From an uncultured Prevotellaceae bacterium (GTDB lineage Bacteria > Bacteroidota > Bacteroidia > Bacteroidales > Muribaculaceae): DNA of 22,643 nucleotides. Shown piece by piece: positions 1 to 7,713 of the stretch; position 1 is the first letter of the stretch, and each line of letters opens with the position of its first letter. Where the stretch lies: positions 1 to 22,643 of the forward strand of contig UQLZ01000037.1 of the NCBI GenBank assembly GCA_900541935.1, given 5' to 3'. A program made the translations under genes and the position numbers. The notes below the pieces were generated by a model. The model saw only the letters and a program-made list of their open reading frames with translations, ran no database searches and had not been told where the DNA came from.

Positions 1-3
1 TTG

Positions 4-88
4 CGGAGAGAGAGGGATTCGAACCCCCGGAAGCTCTCACTTCAACGGTTTTCAAGACCGCCGCAATCGACCACTCTGCCATCTCTCC
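4..88 (-). tRNA. tRNA-Ser (anticodon UGA)
   Basis: Read on the minus strand, the seven acceptor bases GGAGAGA (88 down to 82) pair fully with TCTCTCC (11 down to 5), followed by discriminator G at 4. The anticodon loop CTTGAAA gives anticodon TGA, closed by the stem GCGGT/ACCGT. A long variable arm and a T arm with TTCGAAT follow, as expected for a class II serine tRNA. No CCA is encoded; the gene is followed by CAA. It lies downstream of the other tRNA-Ser and probably shares its promoter at 292-323. Confidence 0.93.
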
Positions 89-101
89 TGATGGACTTAA
101 A

Positions 102-118
102 AAATTGCTTAGCAATTT
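102..118 (-). terminator. Small AU-rich hairpin between tRNA-Ser units
   Basis: On the minus strand AAATTGC-TAA-GCAATTT forms a 7-bp stem with a 3-base loop, followed by three more T residues. It sits just after the displaced tRNA 3' half and before tRNA-Ser(UGA). It could be a weak terminator or a processing site; the low GC content of the stem makes strong termination doubtful. Confidence 0.35.
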
Positions 119-169
119 GCGGAGAGGACGAGATTCGAACTCGTGGTAGGATTACTCCTACGACAGTTG
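116..169 (-). pseudogene. Orphan 3' half of a tRNA-Ser
   Basis: This 54-base unit holds the 3' side of a serine tRNA only: anticodon-stem 3' strand ACTGT, a variable arm, a T arm with GTTCGAAT, and an acceptor 3' strand CCTCTCC followed by G. No 5' half precedes it. It aligns without gaps, at a period of exactly 54, with the 3' half of the adjoining tRNA-Ser(GCU). Its acceptor strand is the perfect complement of GGAGAGG at the 5' end of that neighbour, so it looks like the neighbour's displaced original 3' half. Confidence 0.75.
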
Positions 170-173
170 TTTG

Positions 174-260
174 CGGAAGCTGGGGGATTCGAACCCCCGG
201 TACGGTTACCCGTACGACAGTTTAGCAAACTGTTGGTTTCAGCCACTCACCCACCTCTCC
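174..260 (-). tRNA. tRNA-Ser (anticodon GCU), apparently chimeric
   Basis: The minus strand gives GGAGAGG at the 5' end, a D arm, an anticodon stem-loop ACAGT-TTGCTAA-ACTGT with anticodon GCT, a long variable arm, and a T arm with five GC pairs around TTCGAAT. The 3' acceptor strand is AGCTTCC, which pairs poorly with GGAGAGG: about four of seven pairs counting one G-U, with the three inner positions mismatched. The rest of the body is sound. Either the gene is a recombinant of two serine tRNAs or the assembly is wrong here. The orphan 3' half immediately downstream pairs perfectly with this 5' end. Confidence 0.75.
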
Positions 261-291
261 AGTGGTTTTGCTGATTTCTCTTTTGCGAGTG

Positions 292-323
292 CAAAGTTAT
301 ATTAAAATTTTATAGAATGCAAA
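292..323 (-). promoter_or_regulatory. Promoter of the tRNA-Ser cluster
   Basis: The minus strand reads TTTG (323-320), a 20-base spacer, then TAACTTTG (299-292), an exact match to the Bacteroidota form TTTG-N20-TAnnTTTG. Transcription would begin near 285, about 25 bases before the first tRNA. The plus-strand stretch 261-485 otherwise holds only AT-rich DNA and the hut terminator. Confidence 0.75.
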
Positions 324-428
324 TTTTTTGATGTCTTTTTTGTACTTAATTTTTAAGTTTTTTATTAATATATTGATATGTAGGACTTAATGCTATAATT
401 TTCCTTTGTGATTTTTTGCTTATTAAGA

Positions 429-476
429 AAAAGACCGCATTCTAATTTGAAATTTTGTGTCAGAGTGCGGTCTTTT
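429..476 (-). terminator. Rho-independent terminator of the hut operon
   Basis: The arms AAAAGACCGCATTCT (429-443) and AGAGTGCGGTCTTTT (462-476) form a 15-bp stem with one G-U pair, around an 18-base loop. On the minus strand the stem ends in a run of T residues, and it lies just after the hutI stop. It separates the hut operon from the downstream tRNA promoter. Confidence 0.88.
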
Positions 477-485
477 GAATATTCA

Positions 486-1718
486 TTATATTGATATTTC
501 TTTTCCTTTTAGGAAAATCTTGTCAATAATCGGCGTTGTGTATGCGTATGGAATGAATTCTATTGAAGGGATTGGCTGGGTAATGAACAGGTTTGCCACT
601 TTTCCTTTACCGATCGAGCCGTAATCTTTGCTTAATCCCATTGCGTATGCTGAATTTATGGTTGCTGCATTAATTGCTTCTTCTGGCAACAGTCTCATCT
701 TTATGCAGGCTAAGGAAACAATAAACTTCATATCGCCAGATGGGGTAGAACCTGGGTTATAATCGCTTGCAACTGCAATACCGAGTCCAGAGTCAATCAT
801 TTTTCGAGCGGGAGCGAATGGCATGTTGAGGAAGAAAGATGTGCCTGGCAATGCTGTTGGCATGGTGTCACTCCCCTTGAGGGTATTTATCTGTTCGTCT
901 GCCATACTTTCCAGGTGATCTACTGACAACGCATTATGGGCAACGCCAACTTCAACACCTCCAGATGAGGCCAGTTCATCTGCATGGATTTTCGGTCTCA
1001 TCCCCCATTTGGCTCCTGCTTCAAGCATTCTTGCCGTTTCGGTTGGGGTGAAGAATCCCGTATCGCAGAAAACGTCGATATAGTCTGCCAGTTTTTGTTT
1101 GCCAACTTCTGGTATCATCTCGTTGATGATTAAGTCAACATATTCTGATTGTGACATATTTCTGGCAACGGCATGGGCTCCGAGAAATGTTGACACGATG
1201 CGGACAGGTAGGGTTTCTTTCATTCGTTGGATAACGCGAAGCATTTTCAGTTCGTCATCTGTGCTTAGTCCGTAGCCGCTTTTTATTTCTATGCAGCCAG
1301 TTCCTTTTGCAATCATTTCCCATGCTCTGCGAGATGCTTGCAGGTATAATTCATCTTCGGAAGAGTTGTGCAGTCGGTCAGCGGAATTTAGTATTCCTCC
1401 ACCGCGTTTGGCTATTTCCGCATAACTCATACCTTTAATTTTGTCAATGAATTCGGTTTCTCGGTTTCCTGCATAAACGATGTGGGTATGAGAGTCGCAC
1501 CATGAAGGCATGACGATACGATCTGTTGCATCAATTATATTATCATAATTAATGGAGTCGACAAGGTCTTCCATTTTGCCAAAGTCAAGAATGTGTCCAT
1601 CTTCAATGCTAAGCCATGCGTTGCTTATAGCACCCAATTCTGACATTTCAGACCCTTGCAGTCTTGTCTTATTGCAGATGCCTGCAAGGGTTTTTATGTT
1701 TTTTATAATAGTACGCAT
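486..1718 (-). CDS. hutI: Imidazolonepropionase
   Basis: This enzyme hydrolyses imidazolone-5-propionate to N-formimino-L-glutamate, the third step of histidine degradation. It is a 410-residue member of the amidohydrolase superfamily, the usual HutI length. The metal-binding HxH pair is visible as DSHTH (H77, H79), and later stretches such as IHADELASSGG and AVASDYNPGS are typical of the family. I start it at the ATG at 1718: this gives an N-terminus MRTIIKN and leaves one base after the hutH stop at 1720, so translation is probably coupled. An ATG at 1745 would add nine residues overlapping hutH and looks less likely. It is the last gene of the operon. Confidence 0.95.
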   Translation of the reverse strand: MRTIIKNIKTLAGICNKTRLQGSEMSELGAISNAWLSIEDGHILDFGKMEDLVDSINYDNIIDATDRIVMPSWCDSHTHIVYAGNRETEFIDKIKGMSYAEIAKRGGGILNSADRLHNSSEDELYLQASRRAWEMIAKGTGCIEIKSGYGLSTDDELKMLRVIQRMKETLPVRIVSTFLGAHAVARNMSQSEYVDLIINEMIPEVGKQKLADYIDVFCDTGFFTPTETARMLEAGAKWGMRPKIHADELASSGGVEVGVAHNALSVDHLESMADEQINTLKGSDTMPTALPGTSFFLNMPFAPARKMIDSGLGIAVASDYNPGSTPSGDMKFIVSLACIKMRLLPEEAINAATINSAYAMGLSKDYGSIGKGKVANLFITQPIPSIEFIPYAYTTPIIDKIFLKGKEISI

Positions 1719-1719
1719 C

Positions 1720-3204
1720 TTAGAAATTCTTTTGCAGGAATTCAATTGATTTTTGAATGTGAGGGTACATTATTTCATCGTTGATAATAAATGGAACCTC
1801 TTTTCTATAGTCTTCAAGCAATTTTTGGATGATTGGGGAAGATTTCAGAGGCATACGGAATTCCAATGCCTGTGCAGCGTTGAAAAGTTCGATGGCAAGA
1901 ACTCTTTCTGTGTTGAGAACAACCTTGTATAGTTTGATAGCCGCATTAGCACCCATGCTGACGTGATCTTCTTGACCTTGGCTTGACGGTATGCTGTCAA
2001 CAGACGCCGGTGTGCAAAGACTCTTGTTTAGGCTTACAATTGATGCTGCTGTATATTGGGTAATCATAAAACCACTGTTTACGCCAGGGTTTGCAACCAG
2101 GAAACTTGGCAGACCGCGAGTGCCAGAAACAAGTTTGTAGATTCGTCGTTCGGAAATGTTTGCCAGTTCGCTCATAGCAATCGCAAGGAAATCCATCGGC
2201 AATGCAATCGGCTGTCCGTGGAAGTTGCCGGCAGAGATGATGATGTCTTCATCAGGGCATATTGTTGGGTTGTCTGTTGCAGAGTTTATTTCTGTATCGA
2301 TTACAGACTCAACGTAGGCAGTAGTGTCTTTTGCTGCACCATGTACTTGCGGAATGCATCTGAAAGAATAAGGGTCTTGAACGTATGATTTTGGTTTTGC
2401 AACAATTTCGCTACCCTCAAGCAATTCTCTCATTCGTTTTGCCGTTGCAATCTGCCCTTTGTGAGGCCTTACCTGGTGAACGGCATCGGTGAATGGTTCA
2501 ACAAGACCGTAATATGCATCAAGTGACATTGCTGCAATTCTGTCAGCCCATTCGTTTAGGCGATTGCTTTTAAGCAGAGCCCATACGGCGAAGGCACTCA
2601 TGTTCTGAGTGCCGTTAAGTAGAGCAAGCCCTTCTTTTGAAGCGAGTTCAATAGGTTGCCAAGACATTTTTTCCATAAGTTCCTGACCACTGATAACTTC
2701 ACCCTTATACTCAACTTCACCAAGTCCGAGTAAAGGAAGGGACAGGTGGGCAAGAGGAACAAGGTCGCCAGAAGCACCCAATGAGCCTTGCATATACACA
2801 ATTGGGTATATATCGTTGTTGAAGAAGTCGATTAGTCGCTCAACTGTGTCAAGTTTGCAACCAGAGTAGCCATAACTAAGAGATTGTATCTTCAGCAAAA
2901 GCATAATTTTTACAATTTCGTTAGGCACTCTATCCCCAGTTCCGCAAGCGTGTGACATAACAAGGTTTATTTGCAGTTGTGCAAGGCTGTCACGTCCTAC
3001 AGAAACGTTGCAGAGAGAACCGAAACCTGTAGTAACCCCATAAACAGGTTTACTGCTTGATTCGATTTTTTTATCGAGATATTCACGACAGTAAGTTATG
3101 CGTTTGCGTGCATCATCGCTAAGTTCAAGTTTGTAGCCTTTAGAAATGATTTCTTCAATATGTTGTATTGTAAGATGTTCGGCTGAGATTTTATGAATTT
3201 TCAT
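1720..3204 (-). CDS. hutH: Histidine ammonia-lyase
   Basis: It removes ammonia from L-histidine to give urocanate, the first step of the pathway. The protein has 494 residues and carries GSLGASGDLVPLAHL, in which A144-S145-G146 cyclise to the MIO electrophile that defines the aromatic ammonia-lyase family. The catalytic tyrosine motif VYGVTTGFG is at 54-62 (Y55), and the family segment SSQGQEDHVSMG is near the C-terminus. The ATG at 3204 lies 18 bases after the hutU stop. It is third in the operon, after ftcD and hutU, so the entry enzyme is not promoter-proximal. Confidence 0.96.
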   Translation of the reverse strand: MKIHKISAEHLTIQHIEEIISKGYKLELSDDARKRITYCREYLDKKIESSSKPVYGVTTGFGSLCNVSVGRDSLAQLQINLVMSHACGTGDRVPNEIVKIMLLLKIQSLSYGYSGCKLDTVERLIDFFNNDIYPIVYMQGSLGASGDLVPLAHLSLPLLGLGEVEYKGEVISGQELMEKMSWQPIELASKEGLALLNGTQNMSAFAVWALLKSNRLNEWADRIAAMSLDAYYGLVEPFTDAVHQVRPHKGQIATAKRMRELLEGSEIVAKPKSYVQDPYSFRCIPQVHGAAKDTTAYVESVIDTEINSATDNPTICPDEDIIISAGNFHGQPIALPMDFLAIAMSELANISERRIYKLVSGTRGLPSFLVANPGVNSGFMITQYTAASIVSLNKSLCTPASVDSIPSSQGQEDHVSMGANAAIKLYKVVLNTERVLAIELFNAAQALEFRMPLKSSPIIQKLLEDYRKEVPFIINDEIMYPHIQKSIEFLQKNF

Positions 3205-3222
3205 ATTATTGGATTGATTAAG

Positions 3223-5238
3223 TTAGAATGCAGATTCAATAATTTCGTCGTCAACGAAGTTTGGTAGAGTAACCTTTAGGTTTGGAGTTTGTTTCATTTC
3301 GCGTTCGATAGTTCTTACAGAACCGTCGTTGCGAGCCCAACTGCGTCGCGCAATACCGTTGTTAACGTCCCAGAAAAGCATGCTTGTAATGTTATTTGCA
3401 CTGCTTTCGCTTCCGTCAATAACCATGCCGAAGCCTCCATTGATAACTTCACCCCAGCCAACGCCGCCACCGTTGTGGATTGATACCCAAGTAGCACCTC
3501 GGAAAGAGTCGCCGATTACATTTTGAACAGCCATATCAGCACAGAATTGTGAGCCGTCATAGATGTTGCTTGTTTCTCTGAAAGGAGAGTCTGTGCCAGA
3601 AACGTCGTGGTGATCACGGCCTAATACTATAGGTCTGGTGATTTCACCCTTTTTAATAGCCTCATTGAATGCAAGTGCGATTTTTGCCCTTCCTTCAGCA
3701 TCGGCATAAAGGATTCTTGCTTGAGAACCTACAACAAGATGATTTTTGCCTGCTTCTTTAATCCAATGGATATTGTCATCCATTTGGCCTTTGATTTCGT
3801 CAGGTGCAGTAACTTTGATAGTCTCCATTACTTCTGTAGCAATTCTGTCGGTTGTTTCAAGGTCTTTTGGGTCACCTGATGTACATACCCATCTGAATGG
3901 ACCGAAGCCGTAATCAAAGAACATAGGTCCCATAATGTCTTGGACATAAGATGGATATTTGAATTTACCGTCAGGTTTCAAGATGTCGGCATTTGCACGT
4001 TGTGATTGCAGTAGGAATGCGTTTCCATAGTCAAAGAAGTACATTCCGTTATCAGTTAATTTGTTTATTGCAGCAACCTGGCGTCTGAGTGATTCCTGAA
4101 CGCGTTCGCGGAACAGTTCCGGTTGTTCAGCCATCATTAGTTTAGATTCTTCTAAAGTCATGCCAACAGGATAATATCCGCCAGCCCAAGGATTGTGAAG
4201 AGATGTCTGGTCGCTACCTAAGTCAACTTTTATATTTTCGTTAGCAAGTCTTTCCCAAAGGTCAACAACATTGCCAACGTATGCCATAGACACAGTTTTT
4301 CTGTTTTCGACAGCATATCTGATGGCAGGTATAAGTTCGTCAAGGTTAGAGTGAAGTTCATCAACCCAACCTTGGTCATATCTCTTTTGAGCCGCTTTCG
4401 GGTTGATTTCAGCAATGACACTGACAACGCCTGCTATGTTTCCAGCCTTCGGTTGAGCGCCCGACATGCCGCCAAGACCAGAAGAAACGAAGAGCATGCC
4501 GTGTATGTCTTTTCTTTCTGGTTCGTCTTTCATCTTCTTTCTGGCAGCGTTAAGAACTGTAATCGTTGTCCCATGTACAATTCCTTGAGGACCTATATAC
4601 ATATATGAACCAGCAGTCATTTGTCCGTACTGGCTAACTCCCAAAGCATTCAATCTTTCCCAGTCATCAGGTTTGGAGTAATTCGGAATTACCATACCAT
4701 TTGTAACAACAACTCTTGGAGCATTCTTATGAGAAGGGAAAAGTCCGAGAGGGTGGCCTGAGTACATAACCAAAGTTTGCTCATCGGTCATTTCACTCAG
4801 GTATTTCATTGCAAGTCTGTACTGAGCCCAGTTTTGGAAAATAGCACCATTCCCGCCGTAAACAATCAATTCGTGCGGGTGCTGTGCAACTGCAGGGTCA
4901 AGATTATTCTGAATCATCAGCATAATGGCGGCCGCCTGTCTTGATTTATGCGGATATTCGTCGATAGGCCTTGCGTGCATTTCGTAATCAGGACGGTAGC
5001 GGTACATGTAAATGCGACCATAGTCGTGCAATTCCTTAGCAAATTCAGGTGCAAGGTCCTTATGCAGTTCCTTTGGAAAATATCTTAATGCGTTTCTTAA
5101 CGCCAATTTTTTCTCTTCTTCTGTTAGAATTTCTTTACGGCGAGGAGCATGGTTGATGTCCTTGTCGTAAGGTTTGGCATCTGGAAGACACGCTGGAATG
5201 CCAGTTTTTATCTCGTCGGCAAATTGTTCCTTTGTCAT
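3223..5238 (-). CDS. hutU: Urocanate hydratase, long type
   Basis: It hydrates urocanate to imidazolone propionate using tightly bound NAD+. From the ATG at 5238 it has 671 residues, about 110 more than the classical Pseudomonas/Bacillus enzyme, because of an N-terminal extension of about 100 residues before the conserved NNLDPAVAQ segment. This is close to the length of animal urocanases (about 676). NAD-binding and active-site segments are visible: VSSGLGGMSGAQPKAG (251-266), GSDQTSLHNPWAGGYYP (341-357) and YGFGPFRWVCTSGDP (443-457), the last with the conserved Cys452. A TTG at 5283 would extend it into ftcD, but the ATG is preferred. The gap from the ftcD stop is 34 bases. Confidence 0.95.
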   Translation of the reverse strand: MTKEQFADEIKTGIPACLPDAKPYDKDINHAPRRKEILTEEEKKLALRNALRYFPKELHKDLAPEFAKELHDYGRIYMYRYRPDYEMHARPIDEYPHKSRQAAAIMLMIQNNLDPAVAQHPHELIVYGGNGAIFQNWAQYRLAMKYLSEMTDEQTLVMYSGHPLGLFPSHKNAPRVVVTNGMVIPNYSKPDDWERLNALGVSQYGQMTAGSYMYIGPQGIVHGTTITVLNAARKKMKDEPERKDIHGMLFVSSGLGGMSGAQPKAGNIAGVVSVIAEINPKAAQKRYDQGWVDELHSNLDELIPAIRYAVENRKTVSMAYVGNVVDLWERLANENIKVDLGSDQTSLHNPWAGGYYPVGMTLEESKLMMAEQPELFRERVQESLRRQVAAINKLTDNGMYFFDYGNAFLLQSQRANADILKPDGKFKYPSYVQDIMGPMFFDYGFGPFRWVCTSGDPKDLETTDRIATEVMETIKVTAPDEIKGQMDDNIHWIKEAGKNHLVVGSQARILYADAEGRAKIALAFNEAIKKGEITRPIVLGRDHHDVSGTDSPFRETSNIYDGSQFCADMAVQNVIGDSFRGATWVSIHNGGGVGWGEVINGGFGMVIDGSESSANNITSMLFWDVNNGIARRSWARNDGSVRTIEREMKQTPNLKVTLPNFVDDEIIESAF

Positions 5239-5272
5239 AATTTTAGTGTTATTAGTGAATATAGGATTATTT

Positions 5273-6982
5273 TTATTTTGCAATTACAGCCTCAACCATT
5301 TTTATGATTGCTTGCTCCTCTTCGCATGCTTTTTCAGCTAAGCAGTTTGCTTCCTGAATAAGAGCGCTTGCTGTGTTTTTATCTTCAAGCGAAGCGGCAT
5401 TGATTTTTACGTTCAGACCTGCGCCGAGAACAGCCGCACGAGCCGCAAGGGCGCCAACGCCAGCATCAGAAACACTATTTGGGTTGCCCGTTTCTACCAT
5501 TGCCTTGCAAAGAGAGAAGACCTTCATTGCTGCTTTCATAGTCTGTAGTGGCACTTGTGCTGCGAAAAGAGTTGCTTTTTCGATTGCTTCTGCTCTAAGT
5601 CGCTTGTCTTCTTCTGAAGCTTTTGGCATACCGAATGCTGCCATGATTTTGTTGAATGCTTCGGTATCTTCATCAACAAGGTGCAGAAGTTCTTGCTCGA
5701 TAGCCATTCCATTTTCGGCATGGTTGCTGAATTCTGTGCAGCGGTCATCCCAACCAGGTTTGTGAGAAGACAGATTTGCTACCATTGTGCCTAATGCAGC
5801 GCCGAGAGCCCCCATATATGCCGAAACAGAGCCTCCTCCAGGAGCTGGTGATTCGCGTGCTGTTTCATTGGCAAAGTTGGTTAGGGTCATATCTGTTAAT
5901 CTCTTAGTCTGTTTGTCAGCATCAAGCATATATTCGATAACCTTTTCTTCTGGGATAAATGGCTTGAGGTCATCAAGACCCATAGACTTGATAGCAATAT
6001 TGATAATGTCCTCTTTAGGGATACCTATAGAGCGGTTTTGTTTGCGAAGGAAATATTTTCCAGCGTCAAGCAATGTATGTTCAGGAATAAGTCCGACAAT
6101 TTCTGTACCAGTAACTCTAATGCCTCTGTTTTGTGAGCATCTGCAAACTTCGTCAAAGGCGATATGTAGGGGAGTTGTGTTAATGTCGGTAATGTTCATA
6201 GAAACTTGAGCAATGCCATATTCTTCAATAAACCAGCCAATTGCTTTTGTCCCCTTAAGCGTTCCCGGTTGCATTATTGTTTTCCCATTTTCATCTTTGA
6301 GCGGTTTGCCTGTAATAGAGTTTCCCTCTCTCATAGGCCTTCCTTTTTCACGGACGTCAAAAGCAATTGCATTAGCCCTGCGAGTAGAAGTTGTATTAAG
6401 GTTGTAATTTACGGCAATAAGGAAGTCACGAGCGCCAACGGCTATGCAACCAGTACGGGCAACACCTTCATCGAAGGGACGTGCCCCAAAGTCAGGAGCA
6501 GTTTCTGGATTGCTTAATTTGTCAGGTAATGCTTCATATTCACCCTTTCGGCAAACAGCAAGATTTTTGCGTTCAGGTTTAAGGGCAGCAGCCTCATAGC
6601 AATAGCATGGTATATTCAATTCATTAGCAATTCGTTCTGCGAGTTTTCTTGAAAGTTCAGCGCATTCTTCCAAAGTAATGCCACTTACAGGTACTAAGGG
6701 CAGAACGTCAGTCGCACCCATACGTGGATGTGCTCCGTGGTGGTGACGCATGTCAATGAGTTCTCCAGCCTTTTTTACTGCTTTAAAAGCAGCCTCAACA
6801 ACAGCATCAGGTTCGCCAACGAATGTTACAACCGTGCGGTTTGTTGCTTCTCCAGGGTCAACGTCAAGAAGTTTGACTCCTTCACTTTTTTCGATAACGT
6901 CTGTTATTTGGCGGATAACGCCTTTGTCGCGGCCCTCGCTGAAATTGGGCACGCATTCAATGATTCTTCTCGTGATAGCCAT
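5273..6982 (-). CDS. ftcD: Bifunctional glutamate formimidoyltransferase / formimidoyl-THF cyclodeaminase
   Basis: It moves the formimino group of formiminoglutamate to tetrahydrofolate, releasing glutamate, then cyclises 5-formimino-THF to 5,10-methenyl-THF and ammonia. The 569 residues hold both domains. The formiminotransferase occupies about 4-335, with HHHGAHPRMGATDV around the catalytic H82. The cyclodeaminase occupies about 364-569 and begins with NFANETARESPAPGGGS. The layout is that of mammalian FTCD. It is the first gene of the operon, and its ATG at 6982 is about 75 bases downstream of the predicted start site. The fusion explains why no hutG or hutF is needed and links histidine breakdown to one-carbon metabolism. 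Confidence 0.95.
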   Translation of the reverse strand: MAITRRIIECVPNFSEGRDKGVIRQITDVIEKSEGVKLLDVDPGEATNRTVVTFVGEPDAVVEAAFKAVKKAGELIDMRHHHGAHPRMGATDVLPLVPVSGITLEECAELSRKLAERIANELNIPCYCYEAAALKPERKNLAVCRKGEYEALPDKLSNPETAPDFGARPFDEGVARTGCIAVGARDFLIAVNYNLNTTSTRRANAIAFDVREKGRPMREGNSITGKPLKDENGKTIMQPGTLKGTKAIGWFIEEYGIAQVSMNITDINTTPLHIAFDEVCRCSQNRGIRVTGTEIVGLIPEHTLLDAGKYFLRKQNRSIGIPKEDIINIAIKSMGLDDLKPFIPEEKVIEYMLDADKQTKRLTDMTLTNFANETARESPAPGGGSVSAYMGALGAALGTMVANLSSHKPGWDDRCTEFSNHAENGMAIEQELLHLVDEDTEAFNKIMAAFGMPKASEEDKRLRAEAIEKATLFAAQVPLQTMKAAMKVFSLCKAMVETGNPNSVSDAGVGALAARAAVLGAGLNVKINAASLEDKNTASALIQEANCLAEKACEEEQAIIKMVEAVIAK

Positions 6983-7063
6983 AGTTATTGTTATAGTTTT
7001 TTTATTTTTCTGTTGCTAATGTTATGGAGAAAGTTTGTTTTATTCATTCTAACTAACTTTAGG

Positions 7064-7095
7064 CAAATATAATTAGAATTGTAGTTTAAAACAAA
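7064..7095 (-). promoter_or_regulatory. Promoter of the ftcD-hutUHI operon
   Basis: The minus strand shows TTTG (7095-7092), a 20-base spacer and TATATTTG (7071-7064), a full match to the Bacteroidota promoter form. Transcription should start near 7057, leaving a leader of about 75 bases. It diverges from the plus-strand His-rich gene across the 253-base gap 6983-7235. Confidence 0.8.
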
Positions 7096-7164
7096 GATAT
7101 TTTTAATTTATATCCAGTGTTTTAATTTTTAATTTATAGGCTATTTCCCTCTGATGTCAATATT

Positions 7165-7182
7165 ATACAAATTTGATTGTAT
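7165..7182. promoter_or_regulatory. 18-bp dyad, candidate operator
   Basis: ATACAA and TTGTAT flank a 6-base spacer, a perfect 6+6 inverted repeat. It lies about 38 bases upstream of the -7 box of the His-rich gene and about 70 bases upstream of the hut -33 box. The size and placement suit a dimeric regulator, possibly metal-responsive given the gene it precedes, but no family can be named from the sequence. AT-rich dyads also arise by chance. Confidence 0.35.
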
Positions 7183-7219
7183 TTTTATAGCAATGCTTTT
7201 TTATGTGAAATATTGTTAC

Positions 7220-7227
7220 TAATTTTG
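7220..7227 (+). promoter_or_regulatory. -7 promoter element of the His-rich gene
   Basis: TAATTTTG matches TAnnTTTG exactly. The expected -33 TTTG is not clear; only a T-rich run is present about 20 bases upstream. The element ends 8 bases before the ATG at 7236, so transcription from it would yield a leaderless or nearly leaderless message. Confidence 0.45.
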
Positions 7228-7235
7228 CACACAAA

Positions 7236-7583
7236 ATGAAGAGAAGAGACAATCATATATTATTGAGGTTATTCCTTTTTATGCTATTTCTGTCATATCA
7301 GGCAGGAATATCTCTCTTTTCTCACAGTCATAATGTAGGTGGAGAAACGATTGTTCACTCTCACCCTTATGCTTCATCTACTCACAGCCATAGTGCAAAC
7401 CAGTTATATACAATATCTGCTGCCAGTACTCTTGTTTTCGAAGCGGCAGAGGAAGTTGTTATTACTAATCCGTTGCAGACAGTTATTGCAACGGTTCAAT
7501 TTTGTTTGCCAGAGTCGTGGATTTCTCCCATTAAGAGCGGTTTTTATCTAAGGGCTCCTCCTTATTTTTCTCATATTTTGTAA
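7236..7583 (+). CDS. Small His-rich exported or membrane-anchored protein
   Basis: This 115-residue protein begins with basic residues and one hydrophobic segment (about 8-27), either a signal peptide or an anchor. Just after it are six histidines in three HxH pairs: H30/H32 (SHSH), H41/H43 (HSHP) and H50/H52 (HSHS). That spacing suits binding of a soft metal such as zinc, copper or nickel on the periplasmic side. The C-terminus ends in a short LRAPP segment. The gene is followed after 130 bases by a TonB-dependent receptor. I recognise a general Bacteroidota pattern of small His-rich proteins ahead of such receptors but not a named family. Metal binding is inferred. Confidence 0.75.
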   Translation: MKRRDNHILLRLFLFMLFLSYQAGISLFSHSHNVGGETIVHSHPYASSTHSHSANQLYTISAASTLVFEAAEEVVITNPLQTVIATVQFCLPESWISPIKSGFYLRAPPYFSHIL

Positions 7584-7586
7584 TTT

Positions 7587-7607
7587 GACTTTTATAAGTC
7601 GTTTTTT
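7587..7607 (+). terminator. Weak hairpin plus T-run after the His-rich gene
   Basis: GACTT-TTAT-AAGTC is followed by G and six T residues, only 3 bases after the stop codon. The stem is short, so it may act as a partial terminator or attenuator that lowers readthrough into the receptor gene. No clear separate promoter was found in 7608-7713. Confidence 0.4.
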
Positions 7608-7713
7608 GTGTACAGGCATTGCTGTGCGCCGTTGGTTCGGTATATATTACTGTAATTAAAGGTGCTTGCAATATATAGGCTTGTGCGTATCTACTAATTT
7701 TAATTTTAAATAT

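Noticed and set aside
1..225. A 74-residue plus-strand reading frame with repeated IRTRG/IRTPG-like pieces
   Set aside because: It is the opposite-strand translation of the tRNA-Ser genes; these peptide pieces are the usual by-product of T-arm sequences.
174..260. The tRNA-Ser repeat as a tRNA intron
   Set aside because: The extra 54 bases are a homologous second 3' half rather than an unrelated insert, and no group I or bulge-helix-bulge features are visible.
5239..5283. A TTG start extending urocanase by 15 residues
   Set aside because: It would overlap ftcD, whereas the ATG at 5238 gives the expected long-type length.
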